Program-made: the position numbers and the translations under genes | In this document: positions 44,847-56,210 of the stretch, piece by piece | How positions within the stretch are numbered: the stretch's first letter is position 1 | How the letters are laid out: each line of letters begins with the position of its first letter | Origin: Cladobotryum mycophilum | Lineage: Eukaryota > Ascomycota > Sordariomycetes > Hypocreales > Hypocreaceae | DNA length: 64,000 bases | NCBI GenBank assembly: GCA_036429605.1 | Contig: JAVFKD010000015.1 | Coordinates: forward strand, 3,247,421 to 3,311,420 | Reading direction: 5' to 3' | The notes under the pieces: model-generated | Seen by the model: only the letters and a program-made list of their open reading frames with translations | Database searches by the model: none | Told to the model about the DNA's origin: nothing

Positions 44847-46715
44847 TAGGTCAGATATGTAACATACGGTCCGACACTCCTGTCTTTAATGCATGGTTCA
44901 AATCGTTCTGTCCTCGGCCATAACCAACGCGAGCCAATGCGCCTCCATCATCACAGATGAGTCCCAGTGCCAAGACGCATACATCCTGGCCTTCTCCATC
45001 TTCGACAGGCGTGCGAGGCCTTTGAAGATCCAACCGCTTCCACGGCTGCTCAACGCTGTTTTTGCAAAAGTCGATATCGTGCTAGGACGCAAGACCCTAA
45101 CCGGGCTCGTTAGCATCTCGCAGTATCCTTCCTTTGGCCCGCCGGCGCTCAGCGTGCAGGTGTACTTCGACCTTCAAGAGTTAACGACGTTGGTTTTGCA
45201 ATCTCACTGGTGCATACGATGATCGATCCCGTTTTCGCAAGAGATTTGCAGGTGCAACAGCTACGCATCGGGTTTGGGATACAGGGTGTGCAGCTCTCGC
45301 GTATCCCTGATGATGCTTGAGCTACCCAGTCCTCCGAGTGTTTGAGGTTGGAGTATGACTGCTGCATCCGACTATTTGATGTCGAAATATTGTCATACCT
45401 GAAGGACATTGATGATGGTCATAGGACCCATGCACATTTCTCATAGTAACGCAGGCTCCCACTGTGACAATTGGTAGCAATCACACCATAAATAGTTTCA
45501 TAACCACGAACGAACCTTTTTGACGGCTCAGTTTGAAGTTTGTTTCACCAAAACTCAACCCGTCTAAACCAGACTTGCAAAGCCAATTGCTAGGACAATA
45601 AAGTTTCTCTCAAAACTCAATTCAGTCTTGAACCTTTTACTCGCTCTTTAGAGAATCCGAAAGTTTTCTAGACTCTCTCACGAGGAGACGCCCGGATCCA
45701 AGTCTTAATTTTGGTAAGCCGCAGATATATAAGGTCCTTCAATGGGGCGACAACGTGCATTTGGGAGGCAAAAGACTGCGTTCCTCCTTATCCATCAGAG
45801 GTTGGCCGTAAGGCACGAATGAAGACTCAATATCAATAGAATATCCATGGTATCCAAGCTTTATAGTTTGGCGAGCGAAGAGGATGTCGCTACGATGCAG
45901 CCGACTACCTCTGCTTTGGCTACTACCTCTCCACCTGTTCTCACTCACAGACTCTAATAAACCATTTGACAAACGCTCATTAGAAGTCTCTTAACTCTAA
46001 GATTCTCGCTCTACAATTGACGCAATGCTATCTGAATTGAGTTTACGCAGGGCAATTCATAGATGATCCGTAACCCTGATATGCGCCTTATGGTTAACAC
46101 CCTTTTGGATTAAGCCGAAGAATCATGGTCCGTAATGGCATTTTATCCAGAATTGGATTTTTTATCTTGATCTTTTATCTATCTATCCATTTATAGGACA
46201 TTGGAGAAGCAGCTCAACGGCTGGCAGATGTAGATTAGAGGAGCAGCTGTTATCGCCTGGCAATGGACCCACGCATCCATTTTGCTCAGCCATCTTCATT
46301 ATCAAATTGGCTTTAACCTCCAATTCTGAAATTCTTGCTGAATCCACTTTATCCACATTCAATTGATCTCAAGACACCACGAATTCGGACGCCAAAGTTT
46401 GACTCCCAAAGAATATCATCTTCTCGCATAAAGTTTTGAGTCTAAACACCAAAACGCCTCGCTTCACGACCCGAATTGACTTTCAAGTTGCTCCATCCTT
46501 GGCTACGAAACTTTTATTCTCATCCATTTCATTCTTCTGACTTTGATCGTGGAAGAGGGAACTCGGTAGCTGAACTCTCGCAGTTAGATATATATATCCC
46601 TCGCTCCCCCGACCTGTTTCGACTCTCTTTCTTCTTCGTTCATCGTGTCGACCAGTCAGCTTCTCTACAGAGAAGAGTTTTTTTTTCTTACAAACAATTA
46701 TACCAGAGAATCAAA
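44847..46715. other. Intergenic region of 1.9 kb
   Basis: Several ORFs of 60-110 codons overlap on both strands without domains. The last 240 bp before 46716 are pyrimidine-rich, open in the downstream gene's frame but without an in-frame ATG, and look like a 5' leader. Confidence 0.55.
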
Positions 46716-47657
46716 ATGCACTCCCAATCTACCATGTTTGCCCCAAGGGGCCTTGAGAGCTCCGTCTTGGACGAGCTGATGGAGGAGCAAAGCTCTCCCA
46801 TATCCCAAATAAGGGATGAGAATCTGATCCTTCTCGACGACGAAACAATTGCTTCTATTACTTCTGCATCAAGCAGACGCACCAAATCTATTCGCACACC
46901 ATCATCACCTCTCTCTCCTTGGAAGGCATCTCGCATCTCCAAGACTAAGCGCAAGTCTCGCAAGTCTCGGGATAATGACTTTACCATATACAATGATCAT
47001 ACCGCCGGGGTCATCAAAACCCCTTACCGCACCTACTATGGAAGCAATGTCCCAGCAATGGGCGACAGAAGCAATGGCGGGAAATTCTTCTTTACCCCTT
47101 TGCAGTTTATGCGCATGGGATATCAACACTTTCGTCAGCAATTTGATGGCCACGAGGGCGCACTCCAAGAGCTACGCCGTGTCATTGAGTCAGACAGGGT
47201 CAAGCTCGAAGAGGCAGTCAAGGGCTACTATCAGTGGACACATAATGAGCACCCAAATGATGTTTGCCAATGGGTCCAGGACAAGAGCTATGATCGCCGC
47301 TGGACACCCAAACAAAAGGAAGGTTTCAGGGCATTCGTCAGACAAATTGGCGACAAGAGCCGCGGTGCCTGTGGAGCATATGTGAAAGGCGATGAAGATA
47401 CCGCCCTGGCCTTGGACGCAAAGATTGAGCCATTCATTCAATCTCGCCTTGCCAAGCTCGGAATCACCAATCTACTCGTCACCAAGGAGCGCAGCTTCAT
47501 CACCACCAACTTTATGTGCACCTACCTATTCTATCCCGTGCAAGAAGACACACCAAAGATCTACAGAGAGGACTTTAACGAATATGATGCAGAGGAGATT
47601 GACCAGAAATGGCCTGAGTACTGGGCTGAGGAAGAGGGACCTCGTCGTGACGAGTAA
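46716..47657 (+). CDS. Hypothetical protein
   Basis: Single exon, 313 residues. The start at 46716 is chosen for its favourable context (tcaaaATG) and because it is the first in-frame ATG. The N-terminal third (MHSQSTMFAPRGLESSV to about residue 95) is low-complexity, Ser-rich and basic (KASRISKTKRKSRKSR), a plausible nuclear-localisation-type patch. The remainder has a well-ordered look, with aromatic-rich segments (FFFTPLQFMRMGYQHFRQQF, GYYQWTHNEHP, DRRWTPKQKEGFRAFVRQ) and ends very acidic (EEIDQKWPEYWAEEEGPRRDE). I do not recognise a family. Codon use and length support a real gene. Upstream neighbour PARG is on the same strand but 1.9 kb away. Confidence 0.75.
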   Translation: MHSQSTMFAPRGLESSVLDELMEEQSSPISQIRDENLILLDDETIASITSASSRRTKSIRTPSSPLSPWKASRISKTKRKSRKSRDNDFTIYNDHTAGVIKTPYRTYYGSNVPAMGDRSNGGKFFFTPLQFMRMGYQHFRQQFDGHEGALQELRRVIESDRVKLEEAVKGYYQWTHNEHPNDVCQWVQDKSYDRRWTPKQKEGFRAFVRQIGDKSRGACGAYVKGDEDTALALDAKIEPFIQSRLAKLGITNLLVTKERSFITTNFMCTYLFYPVQEDTPKIYREDFNEYDAEEIDQKWPEYWAEEEGPRRDE

Positions 47658-48474
47658 AAGCGATTGGGAGTTTTATATCAACTTGTTTGGATAGATGGAG
47701 TTTTTTTTTCTCATTGTCGGAGCGTTATGATACCAGATTGATAGAGTAGCGGGAATGAGATTGCACGCACTTGACAGCGTTTGATGATTTTCAAACTATT
47801 TGTTCCTCTATGTGATTCTACTGTTGTGTGCATTGTGCCATCTATTGATATCGGCCAATTTTAATTTCTGAGCATCACATGGTGACGATTTCTAGCGATT
47901 GTTCGCCCATCGCATCACACCGAAAAATACAGTCAGCATCTACATCAAACGACTACTAAACCAATCCTTCTCTCACTAGTTTTTCTTTAATGCGATTTTT
48001 ACGAGATTAATACCCGCCAAAATATTCCCCGAATCCAATCTTGTCAAATCAAATGAAATCAAGCACTTCATATTACCTACCCTGGAGCATCGTCAACCTC
48101 AGCTCGTACTCGTGTCCGGCACTTTAAATCATTCAGCAGGGGTCCATGACACCAAGGCAAATTAAGGCGGGGCTCAGAGAACAGGAGGACCCCGCCTTAA
48201 TATTGGCAGAATCATGATACGCCAAGAAGGCCATTCATTGTATGGCCAGGACGGATGGTATCGTTGGGAGCTACCGAACCCAGAAGCGCCTTATCGTTAA
48301 AAGCTCGCCTCGACTTTATTAGGAAGCGGTGTGCAGGGACGGACTTGGACTTGTTTACTACATCTTGGTTTCCTCATTTTCATTCTTTGATTCCGCTGAA
48401 TCTTTGGCTCAAGCCATAGCAATTATCATATTCTACTCTGTCTACTACTCCTATACCAAACCTCCCTCATCACA
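47658..48474. other. Intergenic region, ERG19 promoter side
   Basis: No coding ORF. No clear sterol-regulatory or TATA element could be assigned. Confidence 0.55.
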
Positions 48475-49719
48475 ATGGCCGACAACAAGGTTTACCGCGC
48501 AAGCACCACTGCGCCAGTCAACATTGCCGTCGTCAAGTATGCAAATCGACCCTTTGATGGAGTGCATCTATCCATATACAGGAACTAATCATTCTCTCAC
48601 AGATACTGGGGCAAACGCGACGCAAAGCTCAACCTCCCCACCAACAGCTCCATCTCCGTTACTCTCTCCCAAGCCGACCTTCGAACCCTCACCACCGCCT
48701 CCTGCTCTGCCTCCTACGCCCAGGGCGACAGCCTCCTTCTCAATGGCGAGCCCTCCGACATCTCTGGTGCCCGAACACAAGCCTGCTTCCGCGAGTTGCG
48801 TGTTAGACGTGCCACTCTCGAGGCTGCCAACTCATCGCTGCCCAAGCTGTCGACCTTCCCCCTGAAGATTGTCTCTGAGAACAACTTCCCCACGGCCGCT
48901 GGCCTTGCTTCCTCAGCTGCTGGCTTTGCTGCTCTGGTTCAGGCCATTGCTAACCTCTATGAGCTCCCCGACTCTCCCTCGGAGCTGTCCCTCATCGCTC
49001 GACAAGGCTCTGGCTCGGCATGCCGCAGTCTGTTTGGTGGTTACGTTGCCTGGAGAATGGGCGAGAAGGAAGACGGCACCGATTCCATGGCTGATCTCGT
49101 TGCTCCGGCCTCGCACTGGCCCACCATGCGAGCTCTGATCCTCGTTGTCAGTGCCGCCAAGAAGGGTGTCTCATCTAGCTCTGGCATGCAGCAGACTGTT
49201 GCCACCTCTGGCCTCTTCCAGCAGAGAATAACACAAGTCGTCCCCGCCAACATGGACCTCATGGAGGACGCCATCAAGAACCGCGATTTTGAAAAGTTCG
49301 CCGAGGTGACCATGCGCGACTCCAACTCTTTCCACGCCTGCTGCGCCGACACCTACCCTCCCATCTTTTACATGAACGACGTTTCCAAGGCCGCCATCCG
49401 AGCCGTCGAGGCCATCAACGCCCAGGCTGGCAAGACCGTGGCCGCCTACACCTTTGACGCTGGCCCCAACTGCGTTGTCTACTACCTCGAGGAGAATGCG
49501 CCGGCCGTTCTCGGAGCCTTTGCGCCCATCTTTGTCGGAGCCGATGGCTGGAAGGAGGGAGGCGTCGCTGCTGCAAGTGCGAGCGCCAAGCTGGACGAGG
49601 GTCTCTCAAGTGCATTGAAGGAGGGAGTGAGCCGAGTTATCATGACCGGTGTCGGCGAGGGTCCCCTCAAGACGGAGGAGTTTTTGGTTGCTGAGGATGG
49701 CTCTACGGTTAAGCGATGA
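48475..49719 (+). CDS. ERG19: Diphosphomevalonate decarboxylase
   Basis: Converts mevalonate-5-diphosphate to isopentenyl diphosphate with ATP, the last step of the mevalonate pathway feeding sterols, dolichol and isoprenoids. Exons 48475-48536 and 48603-49719 give 392 residues, the usual family length. The start MADNKVYRASTTAPVNIAVV and the junction VVKYWGKRD are diagnostic. Also visible are NSSISVTLSQADLRT, the GHMP ATP loop FPTAAGLASSAAGFAAL, GSACRSLFGGY, MRDSNSFHA and TFDAGPNCV near the end. The early short first exon followed by a 66-bp GT-AG intron matches common ascomycete gene structure. Same strand as the RUS gene 430 bp downstream. Confidence 0.96.
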
Positions 49720-50149
49720 GCACCACCTACATTATCATTATCATTGGAAAAGTGTCACGGTGGGTCTTGGAAGAAACCAGATGGGAAGTTTCGAAAAAGT
49801 TACAAGATTTATTTAATGGAAGAGAAGATTAGAAAAATTCACGATTTCTGAGTTTAACTATGCACTGTAGGAAGGATAAACAGGCGGTTGCTGGTCCATG
49901 TCGTTGCTAGGCGATGTGAGGAGGTGATTGACTTTCAGCGCACTCGCACTCATTGATTTCCCTTGGCAGGTGTTGCACCCTGACAAAACATCATCAGATT
50001 GAATGCAGGCGCAATCAACCACCTCACCTGCCTCTCTCTCACATGACTGAATTTTTCTGACTGGGAGTGACTTCATCAGCTTCCCCTCTTTTTTTATTCC
50101 ACCCTTCTCATCGTATCCCCTCGAATGAATGTGAGGACTCATCGCAACC
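49720..50149. other. Intergenic region between ERG19 and the RUS gene
   Basis: No gene seen. Confidence 0.6.
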
Positions 50150-51693
50150 ATGAGCAGCGACGACGCATCATCTGAGAAAGAAGCCGATGATGGCCGAATG
50201 CCTGAGCCAAACAATATCACGTACCTGCTTTCCAAAGGCCACGATGTTGAGATTGTAGAGCTCGATAAATCTGGAAACCCTCAGCAGAGGTGGTTGCATG
50301 CAAATGACGGCCACATTCTTCCCGTGAGTGTTATTCCACTCAGCTGTACGTACGGCTACTCTTGACTGACCTTGTTGTATAGATTCATCCCAAGGACAAG
50401 TCGAATAGCTTCTTGTTCCGGTCTCTTCGAGAATGGCGCAAGGTAGTCTTTGACTCTTTCCTCCCCGTCGGGTACCCCCATTCTGTTTCCAAGGACTACC
50501 TGTCCTACCAAATGTTCGACTCTCTTCAGGCCTTCTTCTCAACCATCAGCTCCCTGCTCGCCAACCGTGCTCTGCTCCAGGGCCTAGGAGTCGGAGATGC
50601 CTCGACCACGGCGACATTTGCCCTGCTTCTCACCATTCTCAAGGATGCCATGTCTCGAATTGCCACCATCGTGTTCGCCAACCGTTTCGGTCTTCGTATC
50701 GAACCAGATGCCAAGCGGTACCGTTTCCTTGCCGATCTCTTCAACGACTCTGCCTTTTTTCTTGAGCTCTACAGCCCCTATCTCGGCCCCTGGGGCAAGG
50801 TGGTTGCGCTCAGCACCGGGGAGGCACTTCGAGCTCTCTGTGGTGTTGCGGCCGGTGCCAGTAAAGCGGCCTTGAGTGTGCACTTTGCAAAGCATGACAA
50901 CCTGGCTGAGCTCAACGCAAAAGAGGCCAGTCAGGAGACTGCAGTTGGCCTCATTGGCTTGCTAGTTGGAACAGTCGTGGTGAAGAGTATCGAAGATCAT
51001 ACCAGTGTCGTTTACTTGATGGTACTTCTTGTCTTTGCCCACCTCGCCATGAATTACCTTGGAGTTCGCAGCGTATGCATGAACACCATAAACCGTCAGC
51101 GAGCGACCATACTCTTTGAAGAGTACTTGAAGAGCGGCAACGTCATGTCGCCTGAGGAGGTTGCAAAGCAAGAAAACATCATCTTCTGGGACCCTGTTGT
51201 TCGTGATTGCAATGGAAGGCTTGTTGCTCGGATAGAATTCGCAGAGAACTATGGCCAAGCCATGAGCTGCAATGATCCCCACAATCAAGTTGTTATGGTC
51301 GACGGCAACATGCACACCAAGTTTCTCTGTCCGCCAGTCAGCAACCGACTCATCCCCATCAAGATGCTTCTTTGGACTGGCGCACACCCAAAGGACGCTA
51401 TTCGTGCATGGTTCGGATCAATGGAAGCTGCATGGACCATGGGTCTTGATGGTGATTTCGCTCAGAAGCTAGGCCGGGTCTTTCGCGACGACAGGACCGA
51501 AGGAGTGGAGTATGCACGCGTGCCAAGACGGGCGTCAGAGGAAGAGGAGAAGAAGAAGTACCAAATACGATACTTTAGCCCGGATTTGTGGAAGGTGATG
51601 GGCGAGAAGGGATGGGACTTGGAGACGCAAGCGTTGGAGACGAAGGCGCCTGTGAGACTGCAGATTCAGAAACGAGGGAAGAAAGATCAATGA
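50150..51693 (+). CDS. RUS/DUF647 family membrane protein
   Basis: Exons 50150-50323 and 50383-51693 (intron gtgagt...tatag, phase 0) give 494 residues. The DUF647 (root UV-B sensitive) domain covers most of the protein: FLPVGYPHSVSKDYLSYQMFDSLQAF, the hydrophobic GLGVGDASTTATFALLLTILKDA, RFLADLFNDSAFFLEL, GEALRALCGVAAGASKAAL and DNLAELNAKEASQETAV with following hydrophobic segments. These are characteristic conserved blocks. Several hydrophobic stretches suggest membrane association. The C-terminal 200 residues are less conserved and end with a basic tail (QKRGKKDQ). In plants the family affects vitamin B6-linked and UV-B responses; the fungal role is not established. Convergent with CYC3, 269 bp away. 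Confidence 0.9.
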
Positions 51694-51962
51694 GGCGCCG
51701 GATGAATCAACTGGAGCTGCAAAAAACTAGTTAATGAATTGCTATGTATGATAGACGAGAACACACTGGTCTTTCGAAAATAAATGAGCTACCCACGGAT
51801 ACGCAATGGAGATTTCATATTGTACAAGAGCTCCTTGGCTCGGTTCTAATTTATCTATTCCATGATTCCTCATATTTTACCACTCAAACGCCGATGTGTG
51901 CTCATATAAATCATTACTCGTCACACTTTTATACACCTTGTATGCAGAATGGTCCCCCCCCC

Positions 51963-52853
51963 TTATGCCATCCCCGTCCACCTCATGACCCTCATCTTGA
52001 CTCCCTCCCATGTATTCAACTTGGGCCTTACATCGAGATAAAAGCTTGGGACTCCAGCTTTCGCGAGGCCCGGTCGACCGGCGTAAAAGTCGATTACGTA
52101 CTCTACACGGGTACCGCATCGGTCAATGACCCAGTCGTGGCGATCAAATGGCGCGGTGTAGCCCAGGATGGTGTTGATGCGTGCGGTGGGAGTCATGCGG
52201 TCGTTTTTGTTGGCGAAGGATTCGAGTTTAGGGCCACCGCATCTGTTTACCTGGTATTAGTATCCAATATGGATTGATGTACGGCGACAAGAAGGGGGGC
52301 AAACGTACTTTGATGCGACGAGGTAGGGCGCCTCCCACTCCTGGATATGTTTCCATGCGCGCTCGTTTACGGCGTTGTGGATCGGCACGACGGTCTTCAT
52401 GTCCGTCTCGCGGGCGTCGTAGCCCTTGCGCTTCATGGCGTCGAAGAACATCTTCTCGGAGGGGTAGACCCAGTTCCCCGATGTGTGCTGCCCGGACTCG
52501 ATCTCGTGGTTGGCCGGGTTGGCGGATGCGCCGTGGGGGACGGGGCAGTCTGAGGGGTCGCTGGTGGTGGAGCGGGGGATGCTGGACGTTACGCGGTCGG
52601 TTTCGAGGCCCTGGAGAGTAGAATGTGTGATGGGATGAGAGGCAGGAGATGGTGTTGTTGAGGGGGGACCAGATGTAGGATGTGAGAGTCTGGGTCCAGG
52701 ATTTAGATTGCTGGGGTTGGGCGTGATCGACGGGACATGTTGACGGGGGAGAGGGGGAATGGCTTTGGTTCTTGAGGCTTCGGCGGCGCGGGCTTGTTCG
52801 AGCCATGCGTCTCGGGTTTTGTGGTCGACGGGACAGGCGTCTTCGGTGGTCAT
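51963..52853 (-). CDS. CYC3: Cytochrome c heme lyase (holocytochrome c synthase)
   Basis: Attaches heme covalently to apocytochrome c in the mitochondrial intermembrane space. Exons (minus) 52853-52309 and 52242-51963 give 274 residues. Two heme-regulatory CP motifs are visible, CPVDH at residue 7 and CPVPHG at about residue 120. These precede the catalytic domain NWVYPSEKMFFDAMKRKGYDA, VPIHNAVNERAWKHIQEWE, and in exon 2 TPTARINTILGYTAPFDRHDWVIDRCG and VEYVIDFYAGRP. The 66-bp intron has two acceptors eight bases apart (accag and gtaaacag). Only the distal one keeps frame, giving ASKCGGPKLESF. The Pro/Ser-rich segment between the two CP motifs is unusually long. A run of nine G follows the stop codon directly on the coding strand. 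Confidence 0.93.
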
Positions 52854-53697
52854 GATGGGTGAAGTTTCGGAAGTGGGATGTCTCGCTTTGAAATCGAGGT
52901 GGGGGGCGAGTTCTTGGTATGAACGAGGTGAGGAGCAATGGTGTGTCGGGAATGTGCGCTTTATAGAGGAAGATTAAGAGGCGTTATTCTGTGTGCTTCA
53001 TGCTAAATCGAGCTTTGATTGCTGGACTTGAGAAAATGGTCTGTTCATCTCATGGTATTGCGTGGGCGCAAATTATTCGCATCGTGGGATGGGATTTGCG
53101 ATCGCGACATCAAAGAAATTTTGGGCCGGTGTTTTGCCGGTGTAATTGACAATCGTTCAACGAGAAGGGAATCCATCAAGAAGCAGTCAATGATTTACTG
53201 AGGATTTGGTTCGATGAGTAAAATGCACTGAAATGCACTGAAATTCATATAATTAATTCTATTAAACTTGCAATTGGAATTGATTTGCGAATGACTTGTT
53301 ACATGCGAAGCTCCAATCTGTCAATCCTGGATGATCGAGATGATCGCATGTATAGCCAACTCCAGCTTACAAGCTTCAACCTTCAAGGTCGAAGTGATCA
53401 TGCACAACATCGAGTGGCGACATCATTGTATGATATCGTATAGTCTCTTACCTCTATAGCTTGTCAGGTTTGTTTGCCTGTTTTGACTTTTTATGATCCA
53501 CATTTTGTCATTGATCTATATCATGATGAAATCATACACCGTCTCAGTGAAGTCATCGCCATGACGTCGTTCCTCATTCAAGGAGATACAAATATGATGC
53601 TCTCCAAAGCTTCTTCATCCTTTTAGCAAATTGATTCTCCATTCTTGAATCAAAATAAATCAATTCATCAAATAATCTACGGAACTAATTACTCACC
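52854..53697. other. Divergent upstream region of CYC3 and the hydrophilic-protein gene
   Basis: 844 bp with no coding ORF. The last 60 bp before 53698 are A/T-rich and end in actcaccATG. Confidence 0.6.
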
Positions 53698-54286
53698 ATG
53701 TCCGACAACTTGGAACAAGTCTCTAGACAGGCCGAGGTGGACCTCAATACCTACCAAGCCAAGACGGGCAATGCTCGCCGAGAAGGCCATGAGAGAAAGT
53801 TTGACTCCGCGGATGTGAGCTATGGTGATGATCTGAGCACCAATAAGGGTGATAACAGGCGCATTCCTCCTAGTGAGGGTGGTGAACTTGATGCTCGAGG
53901 CCGGTACGTTCATTACTTCAACTTGGACCTTCAAAGGATGGACACTAATTCATCACAGACAAACCACGGGCCGACAATTTGAAGGTGAGGCTGGACCCGA
54001 AGGATCCCTTGAACAAACCGGCGAAAACGACCCTGACGTTGTCGGCAGCCGCCTCAACCGCGTCGAAGGAGACCTAGGCCGCGGCGGCGACGTCCTGCGA
54101 GAAGGTCAAAAGGCGGCGCGCTCAAACGTGGGCCGTAACCCTCCCGGTGTCGGGGGCTCCCAGTTCAAGGGCGAGGACTATTACACCCCCGAGAGTGTGC
54201 CGGATAGCATCGCGGCGGAGGGGTGGGTGCCGCCGGAGAGTGTGACGCAGGCTAGTAGGGAGACGGAGGGGTATGAGAGGAAGTAG
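53698..54286 (+). CDS. Small hydrophilic, probably disordered protein
   Basis: Exons 53698-53903 and 53959-54286 give 177 residues; the junction codes ARGRQTTGRQFEG and the 55-bp intron is gtacgt...acag. The protein is almost free of hydrophobic clusters and rich in Gly, Glu, Asp, Arg and Gln (MSDNLEQVSRQAEVDLNTY, GDLGRGGDVLREGQKAARS), ending SRETEGYERK. No signal peptide or cysteine is seen. Such composition resembles LEA-like or stress-induced hydrophilins of fungi, which is inference from composition only. I do not recognise a named family. Good start context and clean splicing support a real gene. Confidence 0.8.
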
Positions 54287-54614
54287 GTGTGTATTATTGG
54301 GAATGAGGAATGGACTGTGATTTGGCATGAAAAGTTTAGTTGAACCTGTGGAAGCTTGTAGGGCTGAGATTTGTTGCATGCCAAGTAAGATATATGGTCG
54401 CGATAATGAATGCTATATGTGGCTAGTGCATGTGGCTCAAACTCAACCTGCGTCATTCCCTAGCTCAGCCACTTCGACCCAAGATATCCTCGTGTGACCT
54501 CCCAAGTCAGCTCCCATCCTTCCTACAACACCATTTGCCAGATGTAAATCTGCGCTCAATCTCTATAATGCTATTGCCCGCTTGGTGAACGACTTGTCAA
54601 GAATTCGCATCCAC
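54287..54614. other. Intergenic region upstream of BTN1
   Basis: No gene seen. Confidence 0.6.
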
Positions 54615-56064
54615 ATGTCCGGTCGCTCGCCCTCCTCGTCAGGGCTCCTGCCCATGCCGGGGAGTCCATCGTCTTCCTGGGCGCTCTACGCCGCTAGATT
54701 CAAGGCTCTCGTGCGGCATCCTAATGCGAGAGTCATTGTTGCGTTTTGGTTACTTGGTGCGCATGCCACTCCGTCTTGGAAGCTTCGTGGGGGATGTTGA
54801 AGCTAACGGTTTTCTCATAGGCCTGATAAACAACGTCCTCTACGTCATCATCCTCTCCGCAGCCCAAGACCTCGTCGGGACGCTCCCCAAAGGCATCGTT
54901 CTCCTCGCTGATGTCGTGCCCTCGTTCTTTACGAAACTGATCGCGCCATACTTTATCCACCGTGTACCATACAGAATTCGTGTCCTCGTCTTCATCGCCC
55001 TGTCCGCGGGAGGAATGTTTATGATCGCATTAACGCCGCCGTCCAAGTCGGTGGCCGTCAAGATGATTGGTGTCGTGCTGGCGAGTCTGAGCAGCGGTGG
55101 TGGGGAGCTGAGTTTCTTGGGGTTGTCCCATTATTATGGCCATGTGAGCTTGGCTGGCTGGGGATCTGGAACTGGTGCGGCGGGTTTGATTGGTGCTGGC
55201 TTATACGTCGCCCTGACCGACTGGTGGAGCTTTACCGTTTCGCAAAGCCTGCTGGTTTCTGGTTTCTTGCCCGTCATCATGTTTATCAGCTTCTTCTTCA
55301 TTCTTCCCCAGGAACCTCTTCGGCGGGGCACGGCCTTCAAGGAATACGACACAGTCCCTGAACAGGACATTGACGATGAAGATGCAGAGCGCATTGAGGA
55401 ACATACCGCTGCTTCGGCTTTGCTAGCCCCTGGACCGTCCGCTCTCTCTGCAAACACCACGCACGCATTAACACAAGCGCCAAACTCGAACCACAGCTTC
55501 AGTGATAATCTGAGACGGGCCAAATCGCTTTTTATCCCGTACATGATGCCGTTGTTCTTGGTATACATTGCCGAATACACCATCAACCAAGGTGTTTCGC
55601 CTACCCTACTCTTCCCATTGGCATCTTCTCCATTCAGGGAATTCCGTGAGTTTTATCCCTTTTACGGATTCCTCTATCAGCTCGGCGTCTTCATATCCCG
55701 GTCATCAACTGCCTTTATCCGTATCCACGATCTCTACCTCCCATCGCTGCTTCAGGTTGGCAATCTCGTGATTCTGACCCTCCACGCCATGTTCTTCTTC
55801 ATCCCATCCGTTTACATCGTCTTCTTCATAATCTTCTGGGAGGGTTTGCTAGGCGGTGCCGTGTACGTAAACTGCTTTGCCGAGATCATGGAGAATGTGC
55901 CTCCCGAGGAGCGCGAGTTCAGTCTGAGTGCGACAACGGTGAGTGATAGTGGGGGGATTTGCATTGCTGGGCTTGCGAGTATTGTTATGGAGACGAAGCT
56001 TTGTGAGTATCAAGTGGCGCACGGAAGGGATTGGTGTCAGAGGATTAAGATATCGCGTGGGTGA
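54615..56064 (+). CDS. BTN1: Battenin/CLN3 homologue (vacuolar membrane protein)
   Basis: Exons 54615-54756 and 54821-56064 give 461 residues. This multi-pass membrane protein of the vacuole (lysosome-like compartment) is implicated in pH and basic amino acid homeostasis; the human homologue is CLN3. Signatures are GLINNVLYVIILSAAQDLVG right after the intron, GIVLLADVVPSFFTKLIAPYF, SLSSGGGELSFLGLSHYYG, WGSGTGAAGLIGAGLY and, in the C-terminal half, YIAEYTINQGVSPTLLFP and FWEGLLGGAVYVNCFAEI. About ten hydrophobic segments are separated by a hydrophilic loop (about residues 215-275). The C-terminus VAHGRDWCQRI is typical. The start at 54615 gives a short cytosolic Ser/Pro-rich leader. The stop is 146 bp from the convergent TF gene's end. 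Confidence 0.94.
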
Positions 56065-56210
56065 TTTGCATAGAATGCATAGATGAAATAGTAGGGTTCG
56101 GTATGATGGCGTTATGATTTACTTGTATTTTTAGAAGTATTAATCAACGGTTGAACATATCAACACAACGCTGTGATATCCGATGCACTTCTTTTAGCTG
56201 AGTTCCCCCT

